In this document: piece after piece, positions 1-9,302 of the stretch
How positions within the stretch are numbered: position 1 is the first letter of the stretch
How the letters are laid out: each line of letters begins with the position of its first letter
Assembly: GCA_002337605.1 (NCBI GenBank)
Contig: DDGL01000014.1
Location: forward strand, 1-64,000
Direction: 5' to 3'
Source of the DNA: Flavobacteriaceae bacterium UBA1903
GTDB taxonomy: Bacteria; Bacteroidota; Bacteroidia; Flavobacteriales; Flavobacteriaceae
Length of the DNA stretch: 64,000 nucleotides
Notes under the pieces: generated by a model
Databases searched by the model: none
What the model saw: only the letters and a program-made list of their open reading frames with translations
Told to the model about the DNA's origin: nothing
Made by a program: the position numbers and the translations under genes

Positions 1-312
1 TTTGAAATGACAGTAAACGATATTAATAACTATGTTGATGCAGTTTTAAGTGAGTATGACAGTGTAAACAACGATGGTAAATTAGCAATAATTGCCAGAG
101 AATATTTTATTGCTGCCTGGGGTAATGGTATAGAACCCTACAATTTATACAAAAGAACCGGTTTGCCAGATCTTCAAACCCCTATCATCCCTGCTGGAGA
201 TTTCCCTAGATCATTTTTATATCCAGAAAGTATTGTAAACAATAACCCCAATATAGATCAACGGGAGGTTACAACTAAAGTATTTTGGGATACAACTGGT
301 TATTTGGATTAA
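1..312 (+). CDS. SusD/RagB-like outer-membrane lipoprotein, C-terminal fragment (cut by window edge)
   Basis: The reading frame is open to the first base and ends at the TAA at 310-312, so only the last 103 codons of a longer gene are present. The visible part carries the pattern EYFIAAWGNGIEPYNLYKRTG followed by LQTP and FPRSFLYPESIVNNNPN, which resembles the C-terminus of the SusD-like family 2. These are surface lipoproteins that capture glycans or other nutrients and pair with a TonB-dependent SusC channel, whose gene would lie upstream outside the window. The ATG at position 7 is an internal methionine, not the start. The substrate cannot be told. Confidence 0.8.
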   Translation, partial: FEMTVNDINNYVDAVLSEYDSVNNDGKLAIIAREYFIAAWGNGIEPYNLYKRTGLPDLQTPIIPAGDFPRSFLYPESIVNNNPNIDQREVTTKVFWDTTGYLD

Positions 313-426
313 CCAAAGATGTCTAGTCTTAAACAAGCAATATCGCATGGTTAGGGCTAGGCAACTTTTTTGATGTTCCTATCGCCTTGTGACGTGTTTT
401 TATATATAATCTTAAGACAGCGTTCC

Positions 427-1209
427 TTATAGTTCTGAATCTGGCTTAGAGGACTTCTTATAAGTGTAGGTTATAATAACGCGCTTTTTAGTTTCCAATT
501 CTTCTCCAGCAGGAGCTTCTGTTTCTTCAAAAAGCTCCTCTTGTGGTGGCAATTCAATAAAATTACCTTCTTCATCAAAGTAATTCATAAATTCATCTTC
601 TTCTTCCTTGTAGGTATCTTTTTCCCATTCAAACTTCTTATTCTCAACAGGGTTCTTTTTAAATAAAAGCGCCAAAACCAAGCCCACCAAAAAACCGGAA
701 AGGTGTCCTTCCCAGGAAATTTTAGGATCTATTGGAAACAAATACCAAAGCAAGCTACCATAAACGAAGACAACAACCAGCGCTAATGCGGTTAATTGGT
801 ATTGTTTTGAAAAAATACCCTTAAAAAAAAGAAATGAAGCCAACAGGTACACAATGCCGCTCCCTCCAATATGAAATGCGGGACGGCCTATTAGCCAGGT
901 AAGTAATCCGGTTAGGACAAACCCTAAAAAGAAAACTTTCCACCTAATGGTTCGGTAAAAATAAAAAAGAGCAGTTCCTAAGACCACTAGCGGAATGGAA
1001 TTGTTAAATAAATGCTTGAGGCTGCTATGAATAAAAGGAGCAAAAATAACACCTCGTAAGCCTTCTATTTTTTGTGGTAAAATTCCCAGGTAATTTAAAT
1101 TAACCTTAAATCTGGTTTCTACCCAAAAAACTACCCACGCCATAAATACAAAAAGCAATGGGTAGCAGATAACATCTAATGTAAATTCTAACGGTTTTTT
1201 AGTAGCCAT
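427..1209 (-). CDS. Rhomboid family intramembrane serine protease
   Basis: A 260-residue polytopic membrane protein with about six hydrophobic segments in residues 10-185. The catalytic serine motif GGSG sits at residues 115-118 (Ser117) and the partner histidine in WEGHLSG at His169, the Ser-His dyad of rhomboids. An upstream HxxxNN-type motif (His66, Asn69/70) corresponds to the oxyanion-side residues. The last 70 residues form a very acidic cytoplasmic-type tail rich in Glu and Asp, longer than in minimal bacterial rhomboids. Substrates are unknown. It is divergent from rarA. Confidence 0.88.
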   Translation of the reverse strand: MATKKPLEFTLDVICYPLLFVFMAWVVFWVETRFKVNLNYLGILPQKIEGLRGVIFAPFIHSSLKHLFNNSIPLVVLGTALFYFYRTIRWKVFFLGFVLTGLLTWLIGRPAFHIGGSGIVYLLASFLFFKGIFSKQYQLTALALVVVFVYGSLLWYLFPIDPKISWEGHLSGFLVGLVLALLFKKNPVENKKFEWEKDTYKEEEDEFMNYFDEEGNFIELPPQEELFEETEAPAGEELETKKRVIITYTYKKSSKPDSEL

Positions 1210-1295
1210 AGAGTTCCCTATTCAAAAATGCGTCCAATATGTAAATTGTGATAAATTGTCAGTTTTCAGTTTGTCGATTATTGTAAATTTACCAA

Positions 1296-2573
1296 ATGAA
1301 CACTCCATTAGCTGAAAGAATACGACCTAAAAATCTCGATGACTATTTAAGTCAGCAACATTTAGTGGGACCTCAAGGCTCGTTGAGTGCGCAGCTTACT
1401 ACAGGAGTCCTATCGTCCTTAATTTTATGGGGACCTCCAGGTACCGGAAAGACAACGCTGGCAACCATTATTGCAAATGAATCTAAAAGACCGTTTTACA
1501 CCTTAAGTGCTATTGACAGTGGTGTTGCTGCTGTGCGGGAAGTAATACAAAAAGCCAAACAAGGCGATGGTTTATTTACCACGAAAAATCCGATACTTTT
1601 TATAGACGAGATTCACCGCTTTAGTAAATCACAGCAGGATTCGTTATTGGGAGCTGTTGAGAAAGGATGGGTAACCCTTATTGGTGCCACTACAGAAAAT
1701 CCAAGTTTTGAAGTAATCCCAGCCCTGTTATCCCGGTGTCAGGTGTATGTCCTAAAAGCTTTTAACAAAGAAGATTTAAACAACCTTTTGAAGAGGGCTC
1801 TAAAAATAGATGCCAAACTTTCAAAGATCAAGGTGGACCTTAAAGAAACCGAAGCGCTTATAAGACTTTCTGGTGGTGATGCCAGAAAATTACTTAATAT
1901 GTTAGAGCTGGTTGTGCTTTCAGAAAACAATACAAATGTTACTATCACCAACGACCTTGTCTTACAAAAGGTTCAAAAAAATACAGTGCTGTATGACAAA
2001 ACTGGTGAGCAACATTACGATATCATTTCAGCCTTTATAAAATCTATCCGAGGAAGTGATCCAAATGCTGCCGTATATTGGCTTGCCAGAATGATAGAAG
2101 GTGGAGAAGATGTAAAGTTTATAGCCAGGCGTCTATTAATTTTAGCTTCTGAGGATATCGGAAATGCAAATCCTACAGCCTTAGTGCTTGCTAACAATAC
2201 ATTTCATGCGGTAACTACTATTGGGTATCCTGAAGCGAGAATTGTTTTAAGCCAATGTACCATCTATCTTGCTACCTCTCCGAAGAGTAACGCCAGCTAT
2301 GAAGCTATTAATAAAGCCCAACAGCTGGTTAGACAAACCGGCGACCTATCTGTACCACTATCCATTAGAAACGCTCCCACCAAGCTTATGAAAGAGTTAG
2401 GATATGGCAAAGCGTATCAATATGCCCATAGTTATGAAGGTAATTTTGTAGCTCATGAATTCTTGCCAGAAGAAATAACAGGTACTTCTTTCTATAAACC
2501 AGGAAACAACGCCAAAGAGCAACGCATTAGTGCGTACTTAAAAACCCTATGGAAAGATAAGTACAACTTTTAG
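1296..2573 (+). CDS. rarA: Replication-associated recombination protein A (AAA+ ATPase)
   Basis: A 425-residue RarA/MgsA-type AAA+ ATPase related to clamp loaders and eukaryotic WRNIP1, acting at stalled replication forks. Walker A GPPGTGKT is at residues 46-53, Walker B LFIDEIHRF at 101-109, and a sensor region GATTENPSFEV follows near 131. The C-terminal part has the RarA tetramerisation region with EDIGNANP and the conserved PLSIRNAPTKLMKELGYG stretch. Length is normal for the family. The stop codon overlaps the stop of the convergent gene on the other strand by 4 bases. Confidence 0.95.
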   Translation: MNTPLAERIRPKNLDDYLSQQHLVGPQGSLSAQLTTGVLSSLILWGPPGTGKTTLATIIANESKRPFYTLSAIDSGVAAVREVIQKAKQGDGLFTTKNPILFIDEIHRFSKSQQDSLLGAVEKGWVTLIGATTENPSFEVIPALLSRCQVYVLKAFNKEDLNNLLKRALKIDAKLSKIKVDLKETEALIRLSGGDARKLLNMLELVVLSENNTNVTITNDLVLQKVQKNTVLYDKTGEQHYDIISAFIKSIRGSDPNAAVYWLARMIEGGEDVKFIARRLLILASEDIGNANPTALVLANNTFHAVTTIGYPEARIVLSQCTIYLATSPKSNASYEAINKAQQLVRQTGDLSVPLSIRNAPTKLMKELGYGKAYQYAHSYEGNFVAHEFLPEEITGTSFYKPGNNAKEQRISAYLKTLWKDKYNF

Positions 2574-3334
2574 TTAGATTTCAAAGCGTATACTTTATCC
2601 CCTGAAGACAGCTTAATAGTAAGATTCATGTTCTGATTGAAAAGGGCTTTATAACTTTTCCCTTGTACATCTACAAACTTCATTGCTGTATCTTGAAACT
2701 TTAGCTTTCCTAGAAGTAACAGGTCGTCTTCTACCGCTAAACCTTCTTCATACAATGAATAGCCAGAAGCTGTTTTATGTAGTAAATATGAGACTCCATC
2801 ACTTGTATAATTAGAAAACGTAATAGAGGGAGCCTTTCCGCTTTCAGAAGTTGACATTTGTTCTGTTGTAGTAGGTGAAGTAGCTTCAGCTATGGGCTGG
2901 GTTTCTATTTCCTTTTGCGAAACACCTAAATGCTTAAAACTTTCAAAAGCATTTCTTAACGCCTGACTATATGTTTTACTGTACTCTTTCAGTTTACTTT
3001 TACCTTCTGCACTTCTGAAAAGTTCTACCCCATTACAATCTTTAACCACAACAACCATTTTGGTATGAATAAAGCCAAGTTCGGTTTCAACATCTGCAAA
3101 TAGCCCGTCACATTTGGTAACGTTGGGTAAATCTTTTGAAAAGTAGGCGTGAAACCCATACTTATTAAAAAGAAATTTTGTCAGCGAATTAATTTGATAC
3201 TGATCTTTGGACTGCTGAAAATCGAATATTTCTGGCACTTCTATATAACTATAATCACTCATGGATTGCTGAGAAAAGCCTAAATAGCCACTTAAAATCA
3301 ATACTATTGAAATGGCAAAAGTTTTACTGTTCAT
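2570..3334 (-). CDS. Secreted protein of unknown function
   Basis: A 254-residue protein that I do not recognise. Residues 1-22 form a signal peptide (hydrophobic core ISIVLILSGYLGF followed by SQQ). The middle region (about 40-130) resembles small periplasmic domains that bind or sense, with a conserved-looking LFNKYGFHAYFSKDLP and VVKDCNGVELFRS. Residues 135-160 are a Ser/Thr/Glu-rich linker, followed by a C-terminal beta-rich domain. Its start overlaps the end of the upstream DUF5723 gene by 11 bases, so the two are co-transcribed and probably act together in the envelope. Confidence 0.75.
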   Translation of the reverse strand: MNSKTFAISIVLILSGYLGFSQQSMSDYSYIEVPEIFDFQQSKDQYQINSLTKFLFNKYGFHAYFSKDLPNVTKCDGLFADVETELGFIHTKMVVVVKDCNGVELFRSAEGKSKLKEYSKTYSQALRNAFESFKHLGVSQKEIETQPIAEATSPTTTEQMSTSESGKAPSITFSNYTSDGVSYLLHKTASGYSLYEEGLAVEDDLLLLGKLKFQDTAMKFVDVQGKSYKALFNQNMNLTIKLSSGDKVYALKSN

Positions 3335-4736
3335 GTATCTTAATATTAAATCCTAGCTGTAAAGATACACTTTTTGCCTTGGCAATATTCCCATACCGCA
3401 GTATGTTATCTGCAGTAATATAAAAATTGAATTTTCCTATATCAACAACGGCTCCCAGTCCTAAATTGGATGCACTAAAAGCGTCTACCGTGTAAGTGAC
3501 CTTCCCTGTAAGAAAGCTTCCAAAAGTTCTTCTGTAATAAAGTGTTCCCGCATATTGAGGACCTTTTGGTCGTACAATACTGTAAAACTGCGCTCCCAGA
3601 GCCTGTTGCCAGACGCCACCAGTTCCTTTATTTAAACAGTCACAAACATTTCCGCCAAAAGAATCTCCAAAGCCATATTCCAAACTCCCGTTAACCTTCA
3701 AAGGCCTAAACCTGGTATAGGAGTTGGTTAAGGTGTCAATAGGTACTTCACGTTCCAGATCGTCTTCAAGATTGTCGAAATAAGGCAGTGCTGCCTCCCC
3801 GTCGGCTAGAGATGGAAATATAAGTTCAATACCATTTAAATTATAATCTCCGCTTGCCTGATAGTTCTCGGTATCTTTTCCGTAGAAAATAGCACCAAAA
3901 TCCAGGATACTGGCTGTAGCAGTAATACGGTCGGTTACCTGGTATGTAGCTCCTACATCCAACCCTACTCCTAAGTCACCGCCAAAAAATGACCTTCCCA
4001 ATACCTTACTACTCACTTCCCCTGCACCATCCAGGTCTTTCAAAGAAGCATACCCGGAAGTATTTACGGTAATATCGGCGTTTTCAACAGTGTGGTCATA
4101 AACATTTACACCGTCTTCATCTAAAGATGTTGTAAATGTACCTGTGTTATCTGTACTGCTGAAAGAGATCAGGCCAGAATACAATTTAACTCTGGCACCC
4201 AGGGTGAGTCTATCGGTAACTTGCTTATTGGCTCCAAAATGGTATACAGTTAACAAATCTGCCGTAAAGCTAAACTCCCCTAAATCGAAAGGATAATCCA
4301 GATAATCACGGTTTCCTTCCCAGGCAAGAATGGCAAGGTCTCTTGGGAAATAGGTTATAAAATCTAATTCTTCGTATACACCTCCGGAGAAATAAATACC
4401 ACTCTTGTTTTTCCAGCCAAAGCTCAATAGTTCCAGTTGCTGGGTAGCAGTAAAGAAGTCTGTAGGATTAAGTTCAAATATCTTGTTATGTATTCTTGTG
4501 TTTATATCCACATCACTTTCCCCAAAAATATCAAACACAGAAACACCCGAAGCACCTCCATTAAAATGTATTTGAGATAAAAATGGAATTCCAAAATGTT
4601 TCTTTTGAGGTACAATTCCTCCGGGATTAAGCATGAGGCTTTGCGGTGCATCAGTAAGACCATAAAGCACTTGCTTGTTTTGAGCAATAGCTACACCAAC
4701 CCAAAGGGCAAAAAATAGAAGACAATACTTTTTCAT
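3324..4736 (-). CDS. DUF5723-type outer-membrane beta-barrel protein
   Basis: A 470-residue protein with a clear signal peptide (residues 1-18, ending VAIAQ) and many alternating hydrophobic/aromatic strands typical of a Bacteroidota outer-membrane barrel. The opening pattern after the signal (LYGLTDAPQSLMLNPGG) and repeated GARVKLYSGL and GVGLDVGATY strands resemble the DUF5723 family, distant relatives of PorV/FadL-like barrels. No function is established. It lies between a lipoprotein gene upstream (11-base gap) and a secreted protein downstream (overlapping), suggesting a small envelope operon at 2570-5299. Confidence 0.75.
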   Translation of the reverse strand: MKKYCLLFFALWVGVAIAQNKQVLYGLTDAPQSLMLNPGGIVPQKKHFGIPFLSQIHFNGGASGVSVFDIFGESDVDINTRIHNKIFELNPTDFFTATQQLELLSFGWKNKSGIYFSGGVYEELDFITYFPRDLAILAWEGNRDYLDYPFDLGEFSFTADLLTVYHFGANKQVTDRLTLGARVKLYSGLISFSSTDNTGTFTTSLDEDGVNVYDHTVENADITVNTSGYASLKDLDGAGEVSSKVLGRSFFGGDLGVGLDVGATYQVTDRITATASILDFGAIFYGKDTENYQASGDYNLNGIELIFPSLADGEAALPYFDNLEDDLEREVPIDTLTNSYTRFRPLKVNGSLEYGFGDSFGGNVCDCLNKGTGGVWQQALGAQFYSIVRPKGPQYAGTLYYRRTFGSFLTGKVTYTVDAFSASNLGLGAVVDIGKFNFYITADNILRYGNIAKAKSVSLQLGFNIKIHEQ

Positions 4737-4747
4737 AGTAATTTAAC

Positions 4748-5299
4748 TCAATCCTTAATCTCTAAGAAGTACGTAGTTTTAGACTGAAGGTTGAGCATCC
4801 CCTCCAGACTTTGGTCTGCTGAAGGTATGGATACCGAAATCACAACTTTGTTTGCTTGTGTAAGCTGCAGTATTTCTTCTCCTTCTACATTTTCAGTAAA
4901 GAGGGTGAGTTCGGGAGCCTCTACTGTTCCCTCATTTACCGTTGTTTGAGTGGTATAGGTAGTGTCGTTTTGTTCGCTTAAAAACTGAAAATCTACTTCA
5001 AAAGAACGAGGAATGCTATTTGTGAAGTTGAATAAAAACTCTGCGCGTTTAAGATTTTCCTGTACTCCTGAATCATCCAAAAATCTAATTTCGGTAGTAT
5101 CTACAATCGTTAACCTTGGTGTTTGGGTTATAGAATCGAAAAAATCTGGAGCGGTAAGCGTAAAGTAAATAAGGTCTAACTCAACAACCGGAGTTAGGGC
5201 TATCTCATCTGCCTGATCAAAATCTGTATCTTTTACACAGGAAAGCAATGTACTTAAGCAAACTATCATGGCAAAAGGAAGCCAAAGATTGGTTTTCAT
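4748..5299 (-). CDS. Putative lipoprotein of unknown function
   Basis: About 183 residues. I chose the ATG at 5299 because it gives a compact lipoprotein signal (MKTNLWLPF... with LSC lipobox at about residues 19-21); the longer frame to 5329 would bury it behind ten extra residues. The mature protein is acidic and beta-rich without a domain I recognise. It is first in a probable operon with the DUF5723 barrel (11 bases downstream) and the secreted protein after it, so it may be an accessory of that barrel. Confidence 0.7.
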   Translation of the reverse strand: MKTNLWLPFAMIVCLSTLLSCVKDTDFDQADEIALTPVVELDLIYFTLTAPDFFDSITQTPRLTIVDTTEIRFLDDSGVQENLKRAEFLFNFTNSIPRSFEVDFQFLSEQNDTTYTTQTTVNEGTVEAPELTLFTENVEGEEILQLTQANKVVISVSIPSADQSLEGMLNLQSKTTYFLEIKD

Positions 5300-5347
5300 G
5301 TTTGGGGATTTACAAGTATAACGCCACAAACAAAAGGATTAGTATAC

Positions 5348-6031
5348 TTACAAAAGAGTTTTAATTTCTAGCAGGTGATTTACCAATGTATAAGTAGCAG
5401 GAATTTTTTCCCGCCTGTAATTATAAAAAAGAGGATGCATCCCTACAGATTCAGCGCCTAAAATATCGGCTTCGAAGGTATCTCCAATCATAATAGATTG
5501 AGCAGCAGTTGTATTCGCTTTTCCCAGTGCAGTCTGAAAGACCAATGGATTCGGTTTTTTTACTCCTACCTCTTCAGAAGAGGTTACAGTTTCAAAATAA
5601 TGGGCAATGTTACTTTTCTCTAACTTGATGTTTTGCACCTCTTGAAACCCATTGGTAATAATATGCAATTTATACTTAGGGTGAAGGTATTCTAAAATTT
5701 CTGTGGCTCCTGGTAGCAAGTGGTTATTTGCTGGCAATTCGTCAATATACGAAACTGCCATAGCATCGATAACGGCAAGCGGATAGGTTACTTTTAAACT
5801 GCTAAAGGTATCCAACAACCTTCCTCTTCGCAATTGCTCTTTGGTTACACGCTCTTCCCTGTATGCTTTCCAATAGTTAAAATTAATTGGCTCGTATACC
5901 TCCAGGAAATCTTTTAAGGTCACTTCAATTTTAAACTTCTGAAAAACTTGCTGAAAGGCAAGGCCCGAGTTCTGGTCAAAATCCCAAAGGGTGTGATCTA
6001 GGTCAAAGAAAACATCTGTACAGTTATTCAT
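5348..6031 (-). CDS. yjjG: YjjG-type noncanonical pyrimidine nucleotidase (HAD family)
   Basis: A HAD phosphatase of about 227 residues. Motif I FFDLDHTLWD (nucleophile Asp10, acid Asp12), motif II in IITNGF, motif III Lys in GVKKPNP, and motif IV MIGDTFEADILGA are all present. YjjG-type enzymes dephosphorylate dUMP, dTMP and noncanonical pyrimidine nucleotides and so clean the nucleotide pool. The start at 6031 places the nucleophile about ten residues in, as in the family; a longer frame to 6082 runs into the upstream coding region. The start overlaps the end of the upstream gene by 8 bases, indicating translational coupling. Confidence 0.88.
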   Translation of the reverse strand: MNNCTDVFFDLDHTLWDFDQNSGLAFQQVFQKFKIEVTLKDFLEVYEPINFNYWKAYREERVTKEQLRRGRLLDTFSSLKVTYPLAVIDAMAVSYIDELPANNHLLPGATEILEYLHPKYKLHIITNGFQEVQNIKLEKSNIAHYFETVTSSEEVGVKKPNPLVFQTALGKANTTAAQSIMIGDTFEADILGAESVGMHPLFYNYRREKIPATYTLVNHLLEIKTLL

Positions 6032-7316
6032 AATTCTGAAGGGTTTCTGAAAACACCTTTCGCCACACCGTATTTTCATCATCTGAAGTAAAGTTTTCGT
6101 TGCTTAAGACCACACTGAAAACACCATTCACCTGCCTTACACGTTGCAACAGTTCCTGTACTTTAGCTTCAATTATATTGGGTTGTTCATTGTTTAATGC
6201 TGTTGAAGCAAGCGCAATGGGGTGTAAAACAAGTGGTGTTTTGATTTCAAAATCCAAATCGTAAAAAAGAAAGGGTGTGCACGTTCCTGCTCTAAATCCC
6301 GGGGTATCATGATAGGCCATGGTAAAGTCCTTTTCAATTTCCAGTTCGATAAGGTTTCGGTAGTTTTCCGGGAGGTTTACAAAATAATTTGATTGTTTAG
6401 CGCTCAAAACTTTTCGATTAATCGTATTTTCCATTCGTTTAACTTCCTCCTGTAATGCTTCAAATCTGGTTAATGAAGATGCAGAATACAGCAAACCAAC
6501 TTCCTTATAATCTGCTACGTATTTTACTAATAATTGATACGATTTTCTATGTGTATTTAAACTATCCTGATATTCTTCATTTTCGCCCAACAAAAAAAAA
6601 GTTGTCATTTTCGAAGCACTCCTTTTTGCAATATTAACGATCCATGTAAAGGTGTCGTAAGGGTCTTTTCTAATTCCCAGCAATACTTGTGTACGGTAAA
6701 AATTATTCTTAAACCTGCCTCTTAACAGGTCTTGAAAGTAACACAGGAAAGATCTGAAAAAACCTTTTTGACTGTACGCAAAAGGACGTTGTACAGTAAG
6801 TACATTATGAAGACTCATGTGCCTGGAGGGAAACTTCATCTCTGGAAAAGACTGTACCAATATAGTTTTAAACTTATAAGCCCACATATCTACAATAGGC
6901 AGTTCCAGAAACTTATTCTGAAAAGCCAGACTTTCGGAAGCTGGATACCTTCCCTTAGCATCCTTCACGTGCGGTAAATACTCTTCATAGCGGCTTAATA
7001 GATAAAAAGAAGCTGCAAAAATATCGAAAGGAATACTACTTTTTTCAATGGTAGGAAAAAAGGCCGGGATACTCCCCCACTCTTTTAGTTGAATTTCTAT
7101 GGACTCTATTCCATTTTCTGCCAACAACCCGTGTTCCTGTATAAAGAACTCGTTACCAAGCGGCTGTTTTCCGTATGACATTTTTGGGCCTTCATGAGCG
7201 ATAAACTCCTCCAGAACAGTAGTAAAACTTACATCTACCCCTAAAATCCTTAAAAAAATATGCTTAAAGGAGTAGGAAAGTCTGGTGGTTATTTTCTGGG
7301 AATAAACAAGAAGCAT
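6024..7316 (-). CDS. Polysaccharide deacetylase-like protein (Bacteroidota DUF7033 type)
   Basis: About 430 residues with no obvious signal peptide. An N-terminal domain carrying IPFDIFAASFYLLSRYEEY and a pattern LPIVDMWAYKF is characteristic of a Bacteroidota family annotated as polysaccharide deacetylase with an N-terminal DUF7033 region; the C-terminal half (MAYHDTPGFRAGTCTPFLFYD) resembles the deacetylase catalytic face, with His and Arg in HDTPGFRAG. The classical first motif TxDxD is not evident, so activity is uncertain. I chose the ATG at 7316, four bases after the radC stop, over the frame start at 7376 that lies inside radC. Confidence 0.75.
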   Translation of the reverse strand: MLLVYSQKITTRLSYSFKHIFLRILGVDVSFTTVLEEFIAHEGPKMSYGKQPLGNEFFIQEHGLLAENGIESIEIQLKEWGSIPAFFPTIEKSSIPFDIFAASFYLLSRYEEYLPHVKDAKGRYPASESLAFQNKFLELPIVDMWAYKFKTILVQSFPEMKFPSRHMSLHNVLTVQRPFAYSQKGFFRSFLCYFQDLLRGRFKNNFYRTQVLLGIRKDPYDTFTWIVNIAKRSASKMTTFFLLGENEEYQDSLNTHRKSYQLLVKYVADYKEVGLLYSASSLTRFEALQEEVKRMENTINRKVLSAKQSNYFVNLPENYRNLIELEIEKDFTMAYHDTPGFRAGTCTPFLFYDLDFEIKTPLVLHPIALASTALNNEQPNIIEAKVQELLQRVRQVNGVFSVVLSNENFTSDDENTVWRKVFSETLQNYE

Positions 7317-7320
7317 GCGT

Positions 7321-8028
7321 CTATAAAAGATTTTCGTCTGCAAAGCTAAAATAGCTGTTTTCAGTGACAATAACATGGTCTAGCACTTTTATATCCAGAC
7401 TTTCTCCAGCTGTTTTAAGTTTTTGAGTGAGTGTTTTGTCTGAAGCACTGGGCTTCAATGTCCCGCTGGGATGGTTATGTCCCAGAATTACAGCTACAGC
7501 ACCCAGTTGCAGGGCGTTTTTAAAGACCAACCTTACGTCTACCAAGGTACCGGTAATTCCTCCTTTGCTAAGTTGTGTGGTTTGTAATACTTTATTAGAA
7601 TTATTTAAATATATAATCCAGAATTCTTCGTGCGGTAATTCCCCAATGATGGGTTGCAACAGTTCAAATACAGATTTACTGGAGGTTATTTTCTTTTGTC
7701 TTAAGCCCTCCTCTCCGCTTCTTCTCCTTCCTAGTTCCAGCGCAGCAACAATGGCTACTGCTTTTGCTTCCCCAATTCCCTTAAAGTCCATGAGCTCTTT
7801 CACTCCCATTTTACCAAGTTTATTAAGGTTGTTTTCGGCTCCTGCCAAAATCCGCTTACTAAGAGCTACGGCACTTTCTTCTCGATTTCCACTGCTTATT
7901 AAAATTGCAATAAGTTCGGAATCTGAAAGCGCTGTTTTCCCTTTGGTCAACAATTTTTCACGCGGACGGTCATCCTGGTTCCAGTTTTTAATAGAAAAAG
8001 AAGAAGTATTTTTCAAAAGAGAGTTCAT
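7321..8028 (-). CDS. radC: RadC family JAB-domain protein
   Basis: A 235-residue RadC (UPF0758) protein. The N-terminal third has a helix-hairpin-helix (MDFKGIGEAKAVAIVAALELG) and the C-terminal third has the JAMM metalloprotease-like site LGHNHPSGTLKPSASD with the His-x-His and distal Asp zinc ligands intact. The family was once tied to DNA repair, but its role is not settled. It is the first gene of a compact set: the deacetylase-like gene begins four bases after its stop, and the nucleotidase overlaps the end of that. Confidence 0.92.
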   Translation of the reverse strand: MNSLLKNTSSFSIKNWNQDDRPREKLLTKGKTALSDSELIAILISSGNREESAVALSKRILAGAENNLNKLGKMGVKELMDFKGIGEAKAVAIVAALELGRRRSGEEGLRQKKITSSKSVFELLQPIIGELPHEEFWIIYLNNSNKVLQTTQLSKGGITGTLVDVRLVFKNALQLGAVAVILGHNHPSGTLKPSASDKTLTQKLKTAGESLDIKVLDHVIVTENSYFSFADENLL

Positions 8029-8092
8029 TTCAATAAAGATAATGATGTATCTTTAAACTTCAGCAAAATTTAGATACTCAATACCTTATACT

Positions 8093-8536
8093 ATGAAATC
8101 TCTTTTTGAAAATGACACATTAAAAGAAATACGCACCCGCTTAGATACACTTTCTGAAACTTCAGAAAAACAATGGGGGAAAATGACGGCTGGGCAAATG
8201 GCACATCACTGTCAACTCCCTTTAAACGTCATGCTGGAAAAGGAAAATTACAACCTAAAACCCAATTGGTTTGCTAAAGTATTCTTTAAAAAAGCTATGT
8301 ATAGTGATAAGCTCTGGAAAAAGAATCTGCCAACTATGAAGCAGTTTAAGGAAACAACTGAAAGAGATCTTACAACTGAAAAGCAAAAACTACAGCAATT
8401 ATTAGATGAGTTTGAGACACAACGAGAGCGTACAGACTGGAAAGCTCATCCAAGTTTTGGGGAACTAACAAAAGAGCAATGGGGGAAAATGCAATACAAG
8501 CACTTAGATCACCACTTACGGCAGTTTAATGTATAA
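8093..8536 (+). CDS. DUF1569 (DinB-like) protein
   Basis: A 147-residue soluble helical protein with TAGQMAHHCQLPL near residue 35 and a C-terminal HLDHHLRQF. Those conserved histidines match the DinB-like four-helix metal-binding fold, in the DUF1569 branch. Members are often of unknown substrate; some DinB relatives are thiol-dependent transferases. It stands alone on this strand, divergent from radC and ending 8 bases before the convergent end of a head-GIN lipoprotein. Confidence 0.8.
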   Translation: MKSLFENDTLKEIRTRLDTLSETSEKQWGKMTAGQMAHHCQLPLNVMLEKENYNLKPNWFAKVFFKKAMYSDKLWKKNLPTMKQFKETTERDLTTEKQKLQQLLDEFETQRERTDWKAHPSFGELTKEQWGKMQYKHLDHHLRQFNV

Positions 8537-8543
8537 GTAGTAT

Positions 8544-9299
8544 TTATTCGAAAATTAACGTACCGTTAAAAAGCTCTTCAACTTCTACAAAAGGAGGTCT
8601 GTTTTTTGAAACCACATCACCTACACTTAAAATTGTTCCTCTTAGGCTGTCTGTGGGAAAGCATATAATTTTATTTGTACTCCGATGAAAGATATTTACA
8701 CTCTTAGCTATTAACTCGCCTGCCTCTACTCGTGAATCCCCGTCAAAAAGGCCAATTTGAAAACCTCTGGTTCTTCCTTTCAATCTGAATGTTGAAATTC
8801 CATTGGCGTTAATAATAATTCCGTTGGTATCCAATTCGTCCAAATCGAAATCCCCATCTATATGGAACTCGTCCTCCAGCAATCTATCCTCAGAGACCAA
8901 CTCCAGTCTATCAAAACCAATGGTTCCAATATCTTCTACAGTGCTTCCGGAACTATTTCTGATAACGTCAATTTCTGGTGCAGTTACATAAACTTTAGTG
9001 GTTTCAAAATCACGCAATAAATTACAGCTATTGTTGTCTTTTAGTTTAAGAATACTATCCTCTACTACTACTTTAACTTCTCCCAGAAGATTATCCGGAG
9101 ACTCAACGACCACCTTTTGAACGGGCCCTTGCGAAATATAGAGTTTCACTCTGTCAAAAACAATAATTCGTTTAAAGACGTCCATGTCAAACTCCTGGCG
9201 TACCACTTCACCATTGTCATTTTGAAAACAATCCCCCAGGTTATCTGTACTGCAGCTAATGAGCAGTACTAAAAAACCAATAAAAGCTAACTTTTTCAT
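8544..9299 (-). CDS. Head-GIN domain (DUF2807) lipoprotein, copy B
   Basis: 251 residues with a lipoprotein signal (MKKLAFIGFLVLLISCS, lipid on the Cys of LISC). The mature part is a beta-helical DUF2807 domain with alternating short strands, for example the stretch RIIVFDRVKLYISQGPVQKV and VYVTAPEIDVIRNSSGST. DUF2807 proteins are predicted surface or periplasmic beta-solenoids with possible adhesin function. It is the last gene of a duplicated PagL-like/GIN module; its start is 3 bases downstream of the PagL-like copy B. It shares patterns such as the DCFQ motif near the lipid anchor, LRDFxxTxxxVTxP, and FHRSxN with copy A. Confidence 0.87.
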   Translation of the reverse strand: MKKLAFIGFLVLLISCSTDNLGDCFQNDNGEVVRQEFDMDVFKRIIVFDRVKLYISQGPVQKVVVESPDNLLGEVKVVVEDSILKLKDNNSCNLLRDFETTKVYVTAPEIDVIRNSSGSTVEDIGTIGFDRLELVSEDRLLEDEFHIDGDFDLDELDTNGIIINANGISTFRLKGRTRGFQIGLFDGDSRVEAGELIAKSVNIFHRSTNKIICFPTDSLRGTILSVGDVVSKNRPPFVEVEELFNGTLIFE

Positions 9300-9302
9300 A
9301 TG

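Noticed and set aside
313..426. Possible terminator or small RNA after the SusD-like fragment
   Set aside because: No stable stem with a T run could be recognised; left unannotated.
7427..8056. Open frame of 209 codons on the plus strand
   Set aside because: Antisense to radC, Ser/Pro-rich low-complexity translation, no start context.
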